A stretch of DNA of 33,485 nucleotides. Origin: Flavobacterium sp. CF136 (lineage in GTDB: Bacteria; Bacteroidota; Bacteroidia; Flavobacteriales; Flavobacteriaceae). The stretch covers positions 1 through 33,485 of the forward strand of contig NZ_AKJZ01000024.1 of the NCBI RefSeq assembly GCF_000282055.1, read 5' to 3'. Made by a program: the position numbers and the translations under genes. Below, in pieces: positions 18,992-29,100 of this stretch (its first letter is position 1; each line of letters opens with the position of its first letter). The notes below the pieces were generated by a model. It saw nothing but the letters and a program-made list of their open reading frames with translations. It was not told where the DNA came from and did not search any database.

Positions 18992-20884
18992 TTAATAGTT
19001 AAAACCATAATAATTCTGAATAGCTCCACGATGATCCGAAATCACTTTAGACGGATAAGGACATAAATAACGCAAAGGGGTATTTGGAGATAGACTTGAA
19101 GCATTGTTGAAATTTATAAACCCTCTAAAACTCCATTTGATATCGTTTCTTGGTTCATAAGATGCTGTCTCATTATTTAAAGAATACCAGCTTGTTGCAA
19201 ATACCTGTTCTGTATAACCTGCTGGTTTCGCCTGCAAAATTTCATCAATTCCTTTGATATCTAAAATTGTTCTGCCGGCATTATTAGGGTCCGGAATACT
19301 TTTCCAGTAAACACTTCCGGGAACTTGGTCTATACCGGGAACATAAGCTCCATTAGCTACTTTTCCCCAGTTTACGAATTTGTTATATTGATTATAAATT
19401 ACTTCACTATATTTATTCCAACGGGCTAAGTCGAACTTACGTTTACTTTCACCACCAAACTCCCATGCACGTTCATCCATAATAGCCTGAAAAAATAAAT
19501 CAGAATTTGATTTGGAAGAAACATAGCTATCTACTTTTGCTGACCAGTCTGCCTGACTGAATGCTCTGCGACGCACTCGTTTTAAACATTCCTGAGCATC
19601 CTGACGCGGGCCAAATCGTTCGTTTACAGCTTCTGCATACATCAACAGCACATCAGCAAAACGCATCCATGAGTAATTGATACCGGTTGCTTTAGTACTT
19701 GTACCTCCCAGTGGAGAAGTTGAGTAAAGCTTCGACCATTTTGCAACAGCGAGTTTAGCTAAATCCAGACGAATTACCTGATTCAGATTTGCATCATACG
19801 AATAAGGTGCGCAGGTAATATCGCGTCTCAAATCTTTGTTGTCAAACGAGTACAAATAGGTTCCGGATAAACTAAGGCTTCCTGAAGCACTTCCGTAAGG
19901 ATGACTTCCTTCCAGAATCGGAATACCAATAGCATACCCATATTCACCCGAAGTATTTTTTAACAATGGTAATGAAAACATAACGTCATCATTAACCGGT
20001 GTTACCCAATTATTTTGTCCAATCCAAAAATTACGGTAACTTAATTTCAGATCATGTTGTCCTTCATTTATTACTTTACCTAAATATTGGATTGCAATAT
20101 CATAATACAATTCATGATTTTCTCCACGAACCATATGACCAATACTGGCTACATCACTGTCAGGGCGCAAAGTCCAGCCTCCACGGGTAAGCGCAAGTAA
20201 ACCAATCAAACCCTGATTGAAGCTTCTTGATGCACGTTCAGGACCATAATCCAGCGCACTTGCATATTGCATTAGCGGCTCAACCGACTTTAAATCATCT
20301 ATTAGAAATTCAAGAATTTTATTTCTATCTGTAACTCCTACCCTAAAATCCTCATCTCCGGATGATGATGTAGTACGAAACACAACATCTCCCCAAATTC
20401 GGATCATATCTAAATACACCATTGCACGAAGTGTCTTAACTTCTCCATAAAGCTGTGTTATAGCAGATGGCTTGTCTTTGGTGTCTGCCTTGTAAATAGC
20501 AGAATTTTCAATTCCCTGAATAATATCATTAGACAAATTAATAATCTTATACATTGCATTCCAGGTCGAATTCAAAGTTGTCCAATAAGGTTTTGGTTCA
20601 AAACAGGCAATATCAGAACCGTTAACATTTACCGTATTAGTTGAAATTCCCGACATCTCTACATCGGTATTCGGATTAAAAACAAAAGCAAGACGATTAG
20701 AATATGCATCGTCAGTCAGCATAAGTGTATATACCCCTGCAACAGCTGATTGTATTTCACTTTCAGAACTAAAAACTTCCGCCTCGGTAAAACCGGTTGC
20801 CGGATGTACGTCTAAATAATCGTCGCAAGCTGTAAAACACAGTCCGAAACTAAATAGCATACTTAATAATATCTTTTTATTCAT
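18992..20884 (-). CDS. susD: SusD/RagB-family glycan-binding lipoprotein
   Basis: 630 residues, at the large end for the family. Lipoprotein signal MNKKILLSMLFSFGLCFTAC with acylated C20, followed by DDYLDVHP, the classic SusD start. The tetratricopeptide-rich N-terminal half includes the family phrases SEIQSAVAGVYTLM (42-55) and EVKTLRAMVYLDMIRIWGDV. The C-terminal half has FADVLLMYAEAVNE and ERAWEFGGESKRKFDLARWNK, both typical. It forms the lid over the SusC transporter and captures oligosaccharides at the cell surface. Its start lies only 20 bp behind the SusC stop, so the two are cotranscribed and probably translationally linked. The gene name is used in the family sense; the substrate is inferred as pectin from the neighbouring GH28 and CE8 genes. 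Confidence 0.96.
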   Translation of the reverse strand: MNKKILLSMLFSFGLCFTACDDYLDVHPATGFTEAEVFSSESEIQSAVAGVYTLMLTDDAYSNRLAFVFNPNTDVEMSGISTNTVNVNGSDIACFEPKPYWTTLNSTWNAMYKIINLSNDIIQGIENSAIYKADTKDKPSAITQLYGEVKTLRAMVYLDMIRIWGDVVFRTTSSSGDEDFRVGVTDRNKILEFLIDDLKSVEPLMQYASALDYGPERASRSFNQGLIGLLALTRGGWTLRPDSDVASIGHMVRGENHELYYDIAIQYLGKVINEGQHDLKLSYRNFWIGQNNWVTPVNDDVMFSLPLLKNTSGEYGYAIGIPILEGSHPYGSASGSLSLSGTYLYSFDNKDLRRDITCAPYSYDANLNQVIRLDLAKLAVAKWSKLYSTSPLGGTSTKATGINYSWMRFADVLLMYAEAVNERFGPRQDAQECLKRVRRRAFSQADWSAKVDSYVSSKSNSDLFFQAIMDERAWEFGGESKRKFDLARWNKYSEVIYNQYNKFVNWGKVANGAYVPGIDQVPGSVYWKSIPDPNNAGRTILDIKGIDEILQAKPAGYTEQVFATSWYSLNNETASYEPRNDIKWSFRGFINFNNASSLSPNTPLRYLCPYPSKVISDHRGAIQNYYGFNY

Positions 20885-20904
20885 AATTTTAAAATTTAAT
20901 TTAA

Positions 20905-23900
20905 TTAAAATGATAACTGAGCTCCAAAAGTGTAGTTTCTTGTTCTTGGATACGCATTATAATCAACGTTAGGTGTTAATCCTGTTGATAGATTAACCTC
21001 TGGATCATAGCCTGAGTAATTAGTCCAAACAAATAAATTAGAACCGGTTGCATACAGACGAACTCTGTTAAATATTAATTTCCTGGTTACATCCAAAGGA
21101 ATTGTATATCCTAATGAAAGTGTATTCAATCGTAAAAAAGAACCTTTTTCGACTGCATAAGACGAAGCAATAGGACGACCGATTGAAGTTGGATTCCACA
21201 TAGTGGCATCTTTATTAAAGTCGGCCAAAAGTGCCGGTGAATAACGGAGATCGTTCCCCATATCATCAAAATTACGCCAACGATTATCCAGCGATACTTC
21301 CATCCCTAAATTATTTTGGGTATTTGAATACCAGGAAGTCATCATGACTTTGTTTGCGTTGAAAACATCAAACCCATATACAAAATTGAAAAAAGTAGAG
21401 AAATCAAAACTTTTCCATACTGCATTCAGTCCAAAACCTCCTGAATATTTTGGGTTAGTATCTCCAATAACTTTTCTGTCGTTCGCACCAATTACATACG
21501 TATTTGAATCTGATGCGTCAACTGGCGTAAGTTTTTTAAATTTAGCATTTCCGGGACGCGGATCACCTGACAGATTTTTTGAGTTTGCCACACCATCTTT
21601 AAGTGTCCAGACTTTAGTTAGCGGGTCAAATGATTTAAAATCATCTACGGTATAAAAACCATCATTTACAAAACCGTAAATTAAACCTTTTGTACCTCCA
21701 ACATAAGCACGATAATCATCATCATTCAACAATTGCGTTCCTGCCCATCCTGAACTAAGAATCCATTCATTCTCTCCGGTTGAAAGTGCATCAATTTTAT
21801 TCTTATTAAATCCAATATTGAAATTTAAATCCAGGTGAAAATCTTTTTGCTGAACCACGTTGGCGTTAACTGCAAATTCAATTCCTTTATTAGATGTCTG
21901 CCCCACGTTGGTCATAATTTTACTAAAACCTGATGATCCGGGAATATCAGAAGGCACTAACAAATCTTTTACAGTGTTTTGGTAAATTTCGATATTACCG
22001 GTAAGCCGTTCTTTAAAAAAACCAAAATCAATACCAAAATTTGCCGTGTAAGTTGTTTCCCATTTCACATTAGGATTATTTAAATAAGTTACACTCTTAC
22101 TTGGGTTAGGATTATAAAAATTATAGTAATAATGACTACTCTCTCCCCAACCTACTGATTTATCTTGTGAAACACCATAATATTTTGCATACAAATCGCC
22201 ATCAATTCGGTCATTACCCGAAACACCGTAACTTAAACGCAATTTTAAATTCGAAATGGTTTCACTATCCTTTAAGAATTTTTCATTTGACATTCTCCAC
22301 GCAAATGCTGCAGCCGGAAATACTCCCCAGCGATTATCCGGGCCAAATTTTGTCGAACCATCTGCACGAATAGTAAATGTTGCAAGATACCTGTCATCAA
22401 AACCATAATTTACACGACCGAAGAAAGATGAAATTTTATTAGGTGAACCTTCTTTCGATCCGTTTTGATAAGGCGTTCCCAAAGCAAGATTATCCAATGC
22501 TTTTTCTCCTGTAATCGTTTCCGGAAAATAACGAGTGGTATAAGTCTTACTGGCACTACGCTGATCCTTCATTTCCTGCCCCACCATAACCTGAAAATCG
22601 TGAAGTGTATCGATTTTAAAATTATAATTTAAGACATTATTTAATTGTGTACGAGGGCTTTGAGTCATTTGCCAGCCCACTACCGGCAGACTATTATTCT
22701 CATTTGCAGTTTTAGTCCCTACACCCCAAAAACGTCCGTCTTCTTCATATTGGTATTCAAAACCGAACGAGCTGCGAAGGCTCAGTCCTTTCATTATATT
22801 CCAGGTTAATGCTCCAACTGTATTGAAAGTACGTTTAGTACGATCGCGATAATTTTTTGCAGCTTCCTGTATCGGATTGAAACGTGTAACAGGTTCATAA
22901 TCTTCCGGATCAAAATAAGTGTCATCTTCAGGCAATGTCATGTAATCCTGTAAGCCAAGTGTAGGTGCCTGGCGTATTGCGCTAAGCAAACTAACCCCCT
23001 CAGTACCTGATCCCTCAATTGTTTGATTTATAAAACGGGATTGAAATTCAAAAGTAAATTTATCAGACAATTTAGTATTAAGGGTCAGGTTCATGTTGGT
23101 CTGCTTTAAACCGGTTCCTATTAATACCCCGGGCTGATCCTGATTGGTTACCGCAAACTTAAATTTAGTTTTTTCATTGCCGCCATTCATACTAAAATCC
23201 AGGTATTTAGCAATTGGGTTACTGCCAAAAATTTCGTCCTGCCAGTCTACTCCCTTGTCACCTTTATAAATATACATTTCATTGGCCTGCCCGTAACGAT
23301 TGTAAAAAGCAGTTGGATTTGAGGTTTTTCCTTTTTCATACTCATATTGCATCGTAACATATTCATACGGATCCATTACATCCAGACGATTCGCTAATGT
23401 TTTGATTTGCATATAACTGTTTATATTCACAGAAACCTTCCCTATTTTAGGATTTTTTGTGGTTACCAAAATAACCCCATTAGCACCACGGGCACCATAT
23501 ATAGCAGTAGATGCGGCATCTTTTAATACTTCTACCGATTCGATATCCGTTGGCGGGATATCATTTAGAGTCGCAACTTCAAACCCATCAACCAAAATTA
23601 AAGGGGAATTATCCTGAGTAATAGAACCTCCTCCACGAATTCGTATCATTATTTCAGAACCCGGAGAACCATCAGCCGAAGTAATCTGAACACCCGGCAA
23701 TTTACCAACTAATGCTTCAGCTACAGAACTGGTTGGAACCTTTTCTAATACTGTCCCTTTTATACTGGAAACTGCACCGGTCAGGTTACCACGTTTTTGT
23801 GTACCATAACCAATTACCACTACTTCATTCAATTCACTAGTCGATTCTCTCATCTCGATGTTAATTCCGGAAGTACGCCCATTTAAAGGCACCGCTATAT

Positions 23901-24195
23901 CTTCCAGACCAATAAACCTAACCAGCAAAACAGCTGTTTTAGGGTTGTTTACTTTGATGGAAAATTTTCCGTCAAAATCAGTGGAAGTATTTGATTTTTC
24001 ATTTTTCACACTAACCGTTGCGCCTGGAATCGAGCCCATTTTATCTCTCACAACTCCCGTCACAGTTGCTTGCTCCTGAGCATAACCGCTAATCGTAAGG
24101 AACAAGACGATTAAGGTGCTCATGATATGTTTTTTTATCATAACTGCTATATTTTTATTTAGATTTAGATTTATTTTTTTAAATCTGTACATCAT
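20905..24195 (-). CDS. susC: SusC/RagA-family TonB-dependent transporter
   Basis: Outer-membrane β-barrel importer, 1,096 residues from the first ATG. M19 (ATG at 24141) puts a compact signal peptide, MIKKHIMSTLIVLFLTISGY, at the very start and is an equally good start. Parts: a carboxypeptidase-regulatory-like domain about 44-116 (VTGVVRDKMGSIPGATVSV); the TonB-box-like region ELNEVVVIGYGTQKRG (121-136); the plug about 137-250 with LVGKLPGVQI and RIRGGGSI; and a 22-strand barrel ending RTRNYTFGAQLSF with a terminal phenylalanine, as in outer-membrane barrels. It moves oligosaccharides into the periplasm using TonB-ExbBD energy. It stands 10 bp behind the upstream lipoprotein and 20 bp before SusD, clearly one operon. 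Pectin oligosaccharides are the inferred cargo. Confidence 0.97.
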   Translation of the reverse strand: MMYRFKKINLNLNKNIAVMIKKHIMSTLIVLFLTISGYAQEQATVTGVVRDKMGSIPGATVSVKNEKSNTSTDFDGKFSIKVNNPKTAVLLVRFIGLEDIAVPLNGRTSGINIEMRESTSELNEVVVIGYGTQKRGNLTGAVSSIKGTVLEKVPTSSVAEALVGKLPGVQITSADGSPGSEIMIRIRGGGSITQDNSPLILVDGFEVATLNDIPPTDIESVEVLKDAASTAIYGARGANGVILVTTKNPKIGKVSVNINSYMQIKTLANRLDVMDPYEYVTMQYEYEKGKTSNPTAFYNRYGQANEMYIYKGDKGVDWQDEIFGSNPIAKYLDFSMNGGNEKTKFKFAVTNQDQPGVLIGTGLKQTNMNLTLNTKLSDKFTFEFQSRFINQTIEGSGTEGVSLLSAIRQAPTLGLQDYMTLPEDDTYFDPEDYEPVTRFNPIQEAAKNYRDRTKRTFNTVGALTWNIMKGLSLRSSFGFEYQYEEDGRFWGVGTKTANENNSLPVVGWQMTQSPRTQLNNVLNYNFKIDTLHDFQVMVGQEMKDQRSASKTYTTRYFPETITGEKALDNLALGTPYQNGSKEGSPNKISSFFGRVNYGFDDRYLATFTIRADGSTKFGPDNRWGVFPAAAFAWRMSNEKFLKDSETISNLKLRLSYGVSGNDRIDGDLYAKYYGVSQDKSVGWGESSHYYYNFYNPNPSKSVTYLNNPNVKWETTYTANFGIDFGFFKERLTGNIEIYQNTVKDLLVPSDIPGSSGFSKIMTNVGQTSNKGIEFAVNANVVQQKDFHLDLNFNIGFNKNKIDALSTGENEWILSSGWAGTQLLNDDDYRAYVGGTKGLIYGFVNDGFYTVDDFKSFDPLTKVWTLKDGVANSKNLSGDPRPGNAKFKKLTPVDASDSNTYVIGANDRKVIGDTNPKYSGGFGLNAVWKSFDFSTFFNFVYGFDVFNANKVMMTSWYSNTQNNLGMEVSLDNRWRNFDDMGNDLRYSPALLADFNKDATMWNPTSIGRPIASSYAVEKGSFLRLNTLSLGYTIPLDVTRKLIFNRVRLYATGSNLFVWTNYSGYDPEVNLSTGLTPNVDYNAYPRTRNYTFGAQLSF

Positions 24196-24205
24196 TGGAT
24201 TTTAT

Positions 24206-25027
24206 TTATTTGGTCTGTACAACTCCATCAATGGTCACCACATAATCTTTAATAATGGGTGTATCCGGATCATTCAGGTTAAAATCGATATTAGTAACTC
24301 CATTTCCTGTAATTGGAAAAGAACCTTCAAATTCTTTTGTTTTTACCACAACTAAATCCGCTGTCATAAACTCTATACGAATAGTAACATTATTCGCTGC
24401 TTCACCAGTCTGGAATACTATAAAATCGTCTAAGTAATTAATTCCTCCTGTAGTCGTTTTCTTAGATCTGGAAACAGCCATATCTCCTTTCACAAAGGTT
24501 TCGTCAGAGACTTTGTATCCGGTACGTTTTACAAAAACAGTTGTTTTTATGACAGAATAACCTGGATCTGCTACAATGTCTTTTGACTTTAAACGTAATG
24601 TACCCGTTCTCGTAAGAATGTTCATAGTAAGTTTTTCCTCAAATGGAGACTGGTATGGCATAGCAGCAGACAGATCCACCCTTTGATCGGCATTGATTGA
24701 TTGAGGAACGACAAAATCATTTAGATTAACCGGTAAAAGGACCATTTCTGTCGGAATATCGGAGGCAATAAACCTGTAACTTCCTTTCTCAAGTGCAAAA
24801 CGATAGAGCGAACTGTAGTTACCAAAATAATCCCCGTTATCTTTATAAATAAAAATAGGTCTTGTTGAAATACCTACATTTATATTCCAGGGGTTGCCGT
24901 TCAGCTGAAGCTCATAATCTCTCACAACCGAAGGTTCATATTTCATTTCGTCACCAGAGCAGGAAGTCATCATAAAAAGAAGTACACCTGCTCCGAGTAT
25001 TAGTTTTTTTATGTTTTTCATATTCAT
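24206..25027 (-). CDS. Lipoprotein of unknown fold preceding SusC
   Basis: 273 residues, not assigned to a family. The signal ends at MMTSC with C23 as the predicted acylated residue, followed by SGDEMKYEP, whose acidic residues fit a surface-export signal. The body is about 250 residues of alternating β-strand pattern with few helices (DYELQLNGNPWNINV, GTLRLKSKDI, NVTIRIEFM, GVTNIDFNLND) and no cysteine or catalytic motif. A tandem β-sandwich of the FimB/Mfa2 or transthyretin-like kind is possible, but this is a guess. It is the first full-size gene of the SusCD operon, 10 bp ahead of SusC, so it is likely a surface glycan-binding or SusCD-associated protein. Such accessory lipoproteins more often follow SusD. 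A start at the second ATG (residue 3) is also possible. Confidence 0.75.
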   Translation of the reverse strand: MNMKNIKKLILGAGVLLFMMTSCSGDEMKYEPSVVRDYELQLNGNPWNINVGISTRPIFIYKDNGDYFGNYSSLYRFALEKGSYRFIASDIPTEMVLLPVNLNDFVVPQSINADQRVDLSAAMPYQSPFEEKLTMNILTRTGTLRLKSKDIVADPGYSVIKTTVFVKRTGYKVSDETFVKGDMAVSRSKKTTTGGINYLDDFIVFQTGEAANNVTIRIEFMTADLVVVKTKEFEGSFPITGNGVTNIDFNLNDPDTPIIKDYVVTIDGVVQTK

Positions 25028-25031
25028 ATTA

Positions 25032-25130
25032 TTAAAATTGAAAACTGTTTACTATCTGGTCAGTATTTTGACTACAGGAGACTGTCGTTATGATCATTAA
25101 TAATAGAATGAAAGTGTTGGTTTGTTTCAT
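25032..25130 (-). CDS. 32-residue lipoprotein-like leader ORF of the pectin operon
   Basis: ATG 25128-25130 to TAA 25032-25034. The frame encodes a hydrophobic signal (FILLLMIITT) and a lipobox TVSC with a predicted acylated C19, then SQNTDQIVNSFQF. It ends only four bases before the ATG of the lipoprotein gene at 25027, which suggests translational coupling. It could be a small lipoprotein, an upstream regulatory frame, or the remnant of a longer lipoprotein gene. No homologue is recognised. The case rests on the intact lipoprotein signal and the tight spacing. Confidence 0.45.
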   Translation of the reverse strand: MKQTNTFILLLMIITTVSCSQNTDQIVNSFQF

Positions 25131-25186
25131 AAGGTTGGTTTGTTAATAGTTAGTTAAGAAATAGTTAAATGCTTTTGGTTATGGAG

Positions 25187-25194
25187 CAAAACTA
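25187..25194 (-). promoter_or_regulatory. Putative -7 promoter element of the SusCD operon
   Basis: On the minus strand this reads TAGTTTTG, a full match to TAnnTTTG, 57 bp ahead of the small leader ORF. No clear -33 TTTG is present at the expected distance, which is compatible with a promoter that depends on the hybrid two-component activator. Motif-based only. Confidence 0.35.
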
Positions 25195-25397
25195 GAGATA
25201 GTGAATCGTAATTTGGTGTAAATATTGCTTTTCAAGGAGGGTGAAATCGCTAATTCGAGTAGTTAAATTGGTGAATTGACAAATAATTAAGATATTTTTT
25301 ACATTTTGTAAAAAAATAAGTATAAATAAAAACAGATTTACACAATCTTAATTCAAACAAGCTTTTTGAGGATTGAGTAAAGATTGAATTAATAACC

Positions 25398-25640
25398 TAT
25401 TAGTCGAAGCTCTCTTTACTATTAAGCCTTCGACTAAGTTTATCTTGAGCTTTTGTCGAAGGACTCAGGATTGATACTTCAAAAATGAAATAGCTATATA
25501 AAAAAATTAGTAGTACACGAGCCTTCGACTTCGCTCAGGATAACACTTGTGTTAGCCACAAAATCTACGTTTCTGTCAGGCTGAGCGGAGTCGAAGCCCG
25601 CTCCAATTGGTGTGCTTTCGCTTTTGCTCAAGGATGTAAG
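25398..25640. repeat. Cluster of dispersed intergenic repeats upstream of the GIY-YIG gene
   Basis: At least three modules lie in this 519-bp gap. One is GCCTTCGACTAAGTTTATCT with a trailing GTCGAAGG (25426-25462). One is a variant core CTTCGACTTCGCTCAG at 25523-25538. One is the exact core in the other orientation, CTGAGCGGAGTCGAAG, at 25581-25596, preceded by GTCAGG. The modules face each other and can form hairpins. The rest of the gap (25195-25397) is AT-rich operon upstream DNA with no gene. Confidence 0.75.
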
Positions 25641-25713
25641 CAAACGTAGAAATTTAATTACTTTATTAAAATACTTTTCCTACTTTTAATGATAATTAAA
25701 TTCTTATATAAAA

Positions 25714-26034
25714 ATGAAACAATATCAGGTATACATTTTAAAATGCTCTGACAATAGTTATTATACCGGGATGACAAATAATATAGAGAGAAGACTAAAT
25801 GAACATAATTTTGGAATAAATAAAGAATGCTATACTTTTTATAAGAGGCCATTAGAATTAGTTTTTTGTGCTGAATTTAATGAAGTAAATCAAGCTATTG
25901 CATTTGAAAAACAAGTAAAAGGCTGGAGTAGAAAAAAGAAGGAATCGATAATAAATAATAAATGGGAAGATTTGAAAAAATTTTCAGAATGTTTAAACGA
26001 AACGACTCATAAAAACTACATACAGAAAACATAG
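25714..26034 (+). CDS. Small GIY-YIG nuclease-family protein
   Basis: 106 residues, single-domain GIY-YIG fold of the UPF0213/YhbQ kind. Motif residues: VYI (6-8) and YTG (17-19) for the two GIY-YIG strands, R26/R27 and H31 on the following helix, and the metal-binding glutamate E65 in AFEKQVKGWSRKKK, with the usual basic tail. Free-standing members of this family are cytoplasmic and presumed DNA nucleases; their cellular roles are poorly known. The gene points opposite to its neighbours and has dispersed repeats close on both sides, one beginning about 10 bp behind its stop. It does not look like a member of the pectin locus and may have arrived together with the repeats. All key residues seem present. 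Confidence 0.9.
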   Translation: MKQYQVYILKCSDNSYYTGMTNNIERRLNEHNFGINKECYTFYKRPLELVFCAEFNEVNQAIAFEKQVKGWSRKKKESIINNKWEDLKKFSECLNETTHKNYIQKT

Positions 26035-26042
26035 TGTTAAAC

Positions 26043-26149
26043 GAGCCTTCGACTAAGTTTATCCTGAGCGGAGTCGAAGCCCCGTTCCAATAAGTTAGTG
26101 TAATCCAAAAAAAAACTTTAGTGCAGACAAGCCTTCGACTAAGTTTATC
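26043..26149. repeat. Dispersed intergenic repeats between the GIY-YIG gene and the regulator
   Basis: GAGCCTTCGACTAAGTTTAT (26043-26062) runs directly into the exact core CTGAGCGGAGTCGAAG (26064-26079), so the two CTTCGAC/GTCGAAG ends form a hairpin. A further module GCCTTCGACTAAGTTTATC lies at 26131-26149 and reaches the first base of the regulator's stop codon. The gap between convergent genes is thus mostly repeat and may serve as a two-way transcription stop. Confidence 0.75.
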
Positions 26150-29100
26150 TAACGAAACTGCCGGCGATATTCAGCCGGAGTACAACTAAATTTCGCCCTA
26201 AAGCATTTTCCAAAATATTTCAGGTCATTAAAACCGACTTCAAAGCAAATTTCTTTTATCAGTAAATCTTCATTTTTAATAAGTTCGGCGGCCTCATTCA
26301 ATCGCATATCGCGAATAAATACAACTGGCGAAACTCCTGTAATGCTTTTAAGTTTATTAAAGAAACTGGCTCGGGACATGCACATTAATTTCCCTAATTC
26401 ATCAACTGAAAAATCTGATTTAGACATGTTTTCCTTTACCAATTTAATCACCTGAAACATGAACTTATGATCCTTATTAGAAATTTGCAATGGTTCCTTT
26501 TCTGAAATTTCAGTCATATTGCCTGTGGAATACAAATGCTGAAGGCGTAAGCGCTGTTCCAAAACATTCTTGACCCTTGCTTTTAAAAAACTCACGTTAA
26601 ACGGCTTGGTTATATAATCATCAGCACCATATTCCATTCCTTCCAATTTACTTTCAATTGCTGTTTTTGCACTAAGTAAAATCACCGGAATGTGGCTGGT
26701 TGCAAAATTATCCCGAATTAATTTAAGCATTTCTATACCATCCATATGAGGCATCATAATATCGCTGATGATAAAATCCGGAGATAATTCTGCGGCTTTC
26801 AAATTTCCTTCAACACCATTTTCTGCCACATAAATTGTATACTCTTTTTCTAAAACAGAAACGATAAATCCTCTTAATTCCGGATCGTCTTCTACAATCA
26901 GCCCGACAGGCATTTCTTTTTCAGCTTCTTCAAATGGTACTAGGTCCGGCTCACTTTCAAATCTTACATCATTCACTAAATCCGCTTCATCTTCCTCAAA
27001 TAAAATATCCACATCTTCAGTAAAATGTTTATAGCCTTTTAAGAAACAAATTTGAAAACTGCTTCCTTTACCCGGCACGCTGTCAACTAAAATATCTGCA
27101 CCATGTTTATCTGCTAAATCCTTCACAATAGAAAGACCAATTCCCGTACTCGGGTTATATGGATTTTCATTATAGTTTGAAAAACGGATAAACAATCGTT
27201 TTTGAAGTATCGGACTAATACCCGGCCCGTTATCGATAACCTTTAGAACAACCTGCTTTTCAGATTCCTCTACTTCTACCTGAACTGTATCTCCTTTATG
27301 GCAATATTTAAAAGCATTTGAAAGCAGATTTACCAAAATTTTATCAAGGCTATCCGGGTCAGCCCACACAACCGGTTTTGAATCACTAATATTCAGTTTC
27401 AGTTGTATATTGCGCTGTACACTCATTTCACTAAAATTTTCACATATTTTAGCTGCAAATTCCCCTAAATTTATTTCACTTACCACCAGCTTTCTGTCCT
27501 GAATTCTCCTCAAATCTAAAATCTGATTAACCAAATTCAACAACTTATTACTGTGTTTTTCAATAATTCGGAGCTGGTCTTTCACGGAATGTTTTATATC
27601 ATTATCCGAAAGCATTATCTCCAAAGGTGCCGTAATCATGGTAAGAGGAGTTCTGATTTCATGCGAAATATCGGTAAAGAATTTTAATTTTAATTCACTC
27701 ATTTGTTTCTGCAGCTTCACATCATTGCGAAGTTTCAGGATTGTTGCAATCGCACGTCGAACCACTAAAAACAAGCCAATAGCCAATAACAGATAACAGA
27801 AGTAAGCTACGTTGGTTCCCCAAATTGAAGGACGAATAGTAATTTCAATTCGCCTTTCATTATTTGCCCATAAATTGTGACCATTTGTAGAAGACACAAT
27901 AAGAGTATATTTTCCACGGTCCAGATTCGTATAATTAATCGACTGCCCGCCTTTAAGATAATTCCATTGTTTATCAACTCCTTCCAGCTTATAACGATAA
28001 ACAATGTTCTCGTTTTTAATATAATCTAAAGCCGAAATTTGAACCCTGAAAAAATTCTGGTTATGTTCCAGCGTAACTTCCTTAATTAAATCCGGATTTC
28101 CGGGAGTTTCAGGATTTATTTCGTGTAATTGTTTATCATTAACTGAAAACCCCGATATCGCCAAATAAGGTTTAAATTGGAAAGGCTTAATAGCCTCAGG
28201 ATTCAAATAAAGTGCTCCATCTGAATACCCTACAACAATTTCACCATTTGAAAGTCGGCATTTTGTCGCTTCTGAAAATATTTCGGTACCAATAATCGAT
28301 TTCAGTTCAGGAAATGTTTCGGCACTATTTTTTTTGGGATCAAACCGAACAACCTGATTGTCGCTCATAAGCCAAATTTTGCCTAATTTGTCTTCTTGCA
28401 ATGCCACAACTCCTTCAATTGGGAAAGCAATATTTTTGTTCCAAATAGATTTAACTTTTAACTGGCCCTGCTTATCTAAATCGGCCAAAATTAAACCTTT
28501 CCCATTGGTTGCCAATGCTAATCGGTTATCTGAGGTTATCAGAATATCCAAAATATCATTGCCCGAAACCTGTGAAAACTCTTTGAATTGTATTTTATCA
28601 GGCGATTTATTTTCAGGGGAAAAAGAAAACAATTTATAAGACGAGATAAAGAACAATTCATGTTCTTTGTTTTCAACTACTGAACGAACTTTATCAGCAT
28701 TTTTTATTGGATAGTTTTTTAGTTCGTTCTTATGGTTAATAAAGCGCAATCCATTATTAGACTGACGGATGAGATTAATTCCTCCTCCCCATGTAGCCAC
28801 ATAAATCCGGCCATTTGATGCCTGAAAAATCTTATAAATATCATCAGAGTTAATGCTATAAATATCTTTCTCATTATATTTATAATGGTTAACCTTATAT
28901 TTAAAAGACTGTCCTCCGGGTGTCAGGCAAAACAATCCATTACCACGTGTTCCAATCCATATTCTGCCGTTGGCATCCTGCATCATACTGTAAATATCAG
29001 CTCCCCATCCCGGACTTCCATTAGACAGGCTACCATCAGATCCTAATAATCCAATCTTCTGTTTTTGAGAATCGAATATTGCAATTTTTTCTGAACGGCT

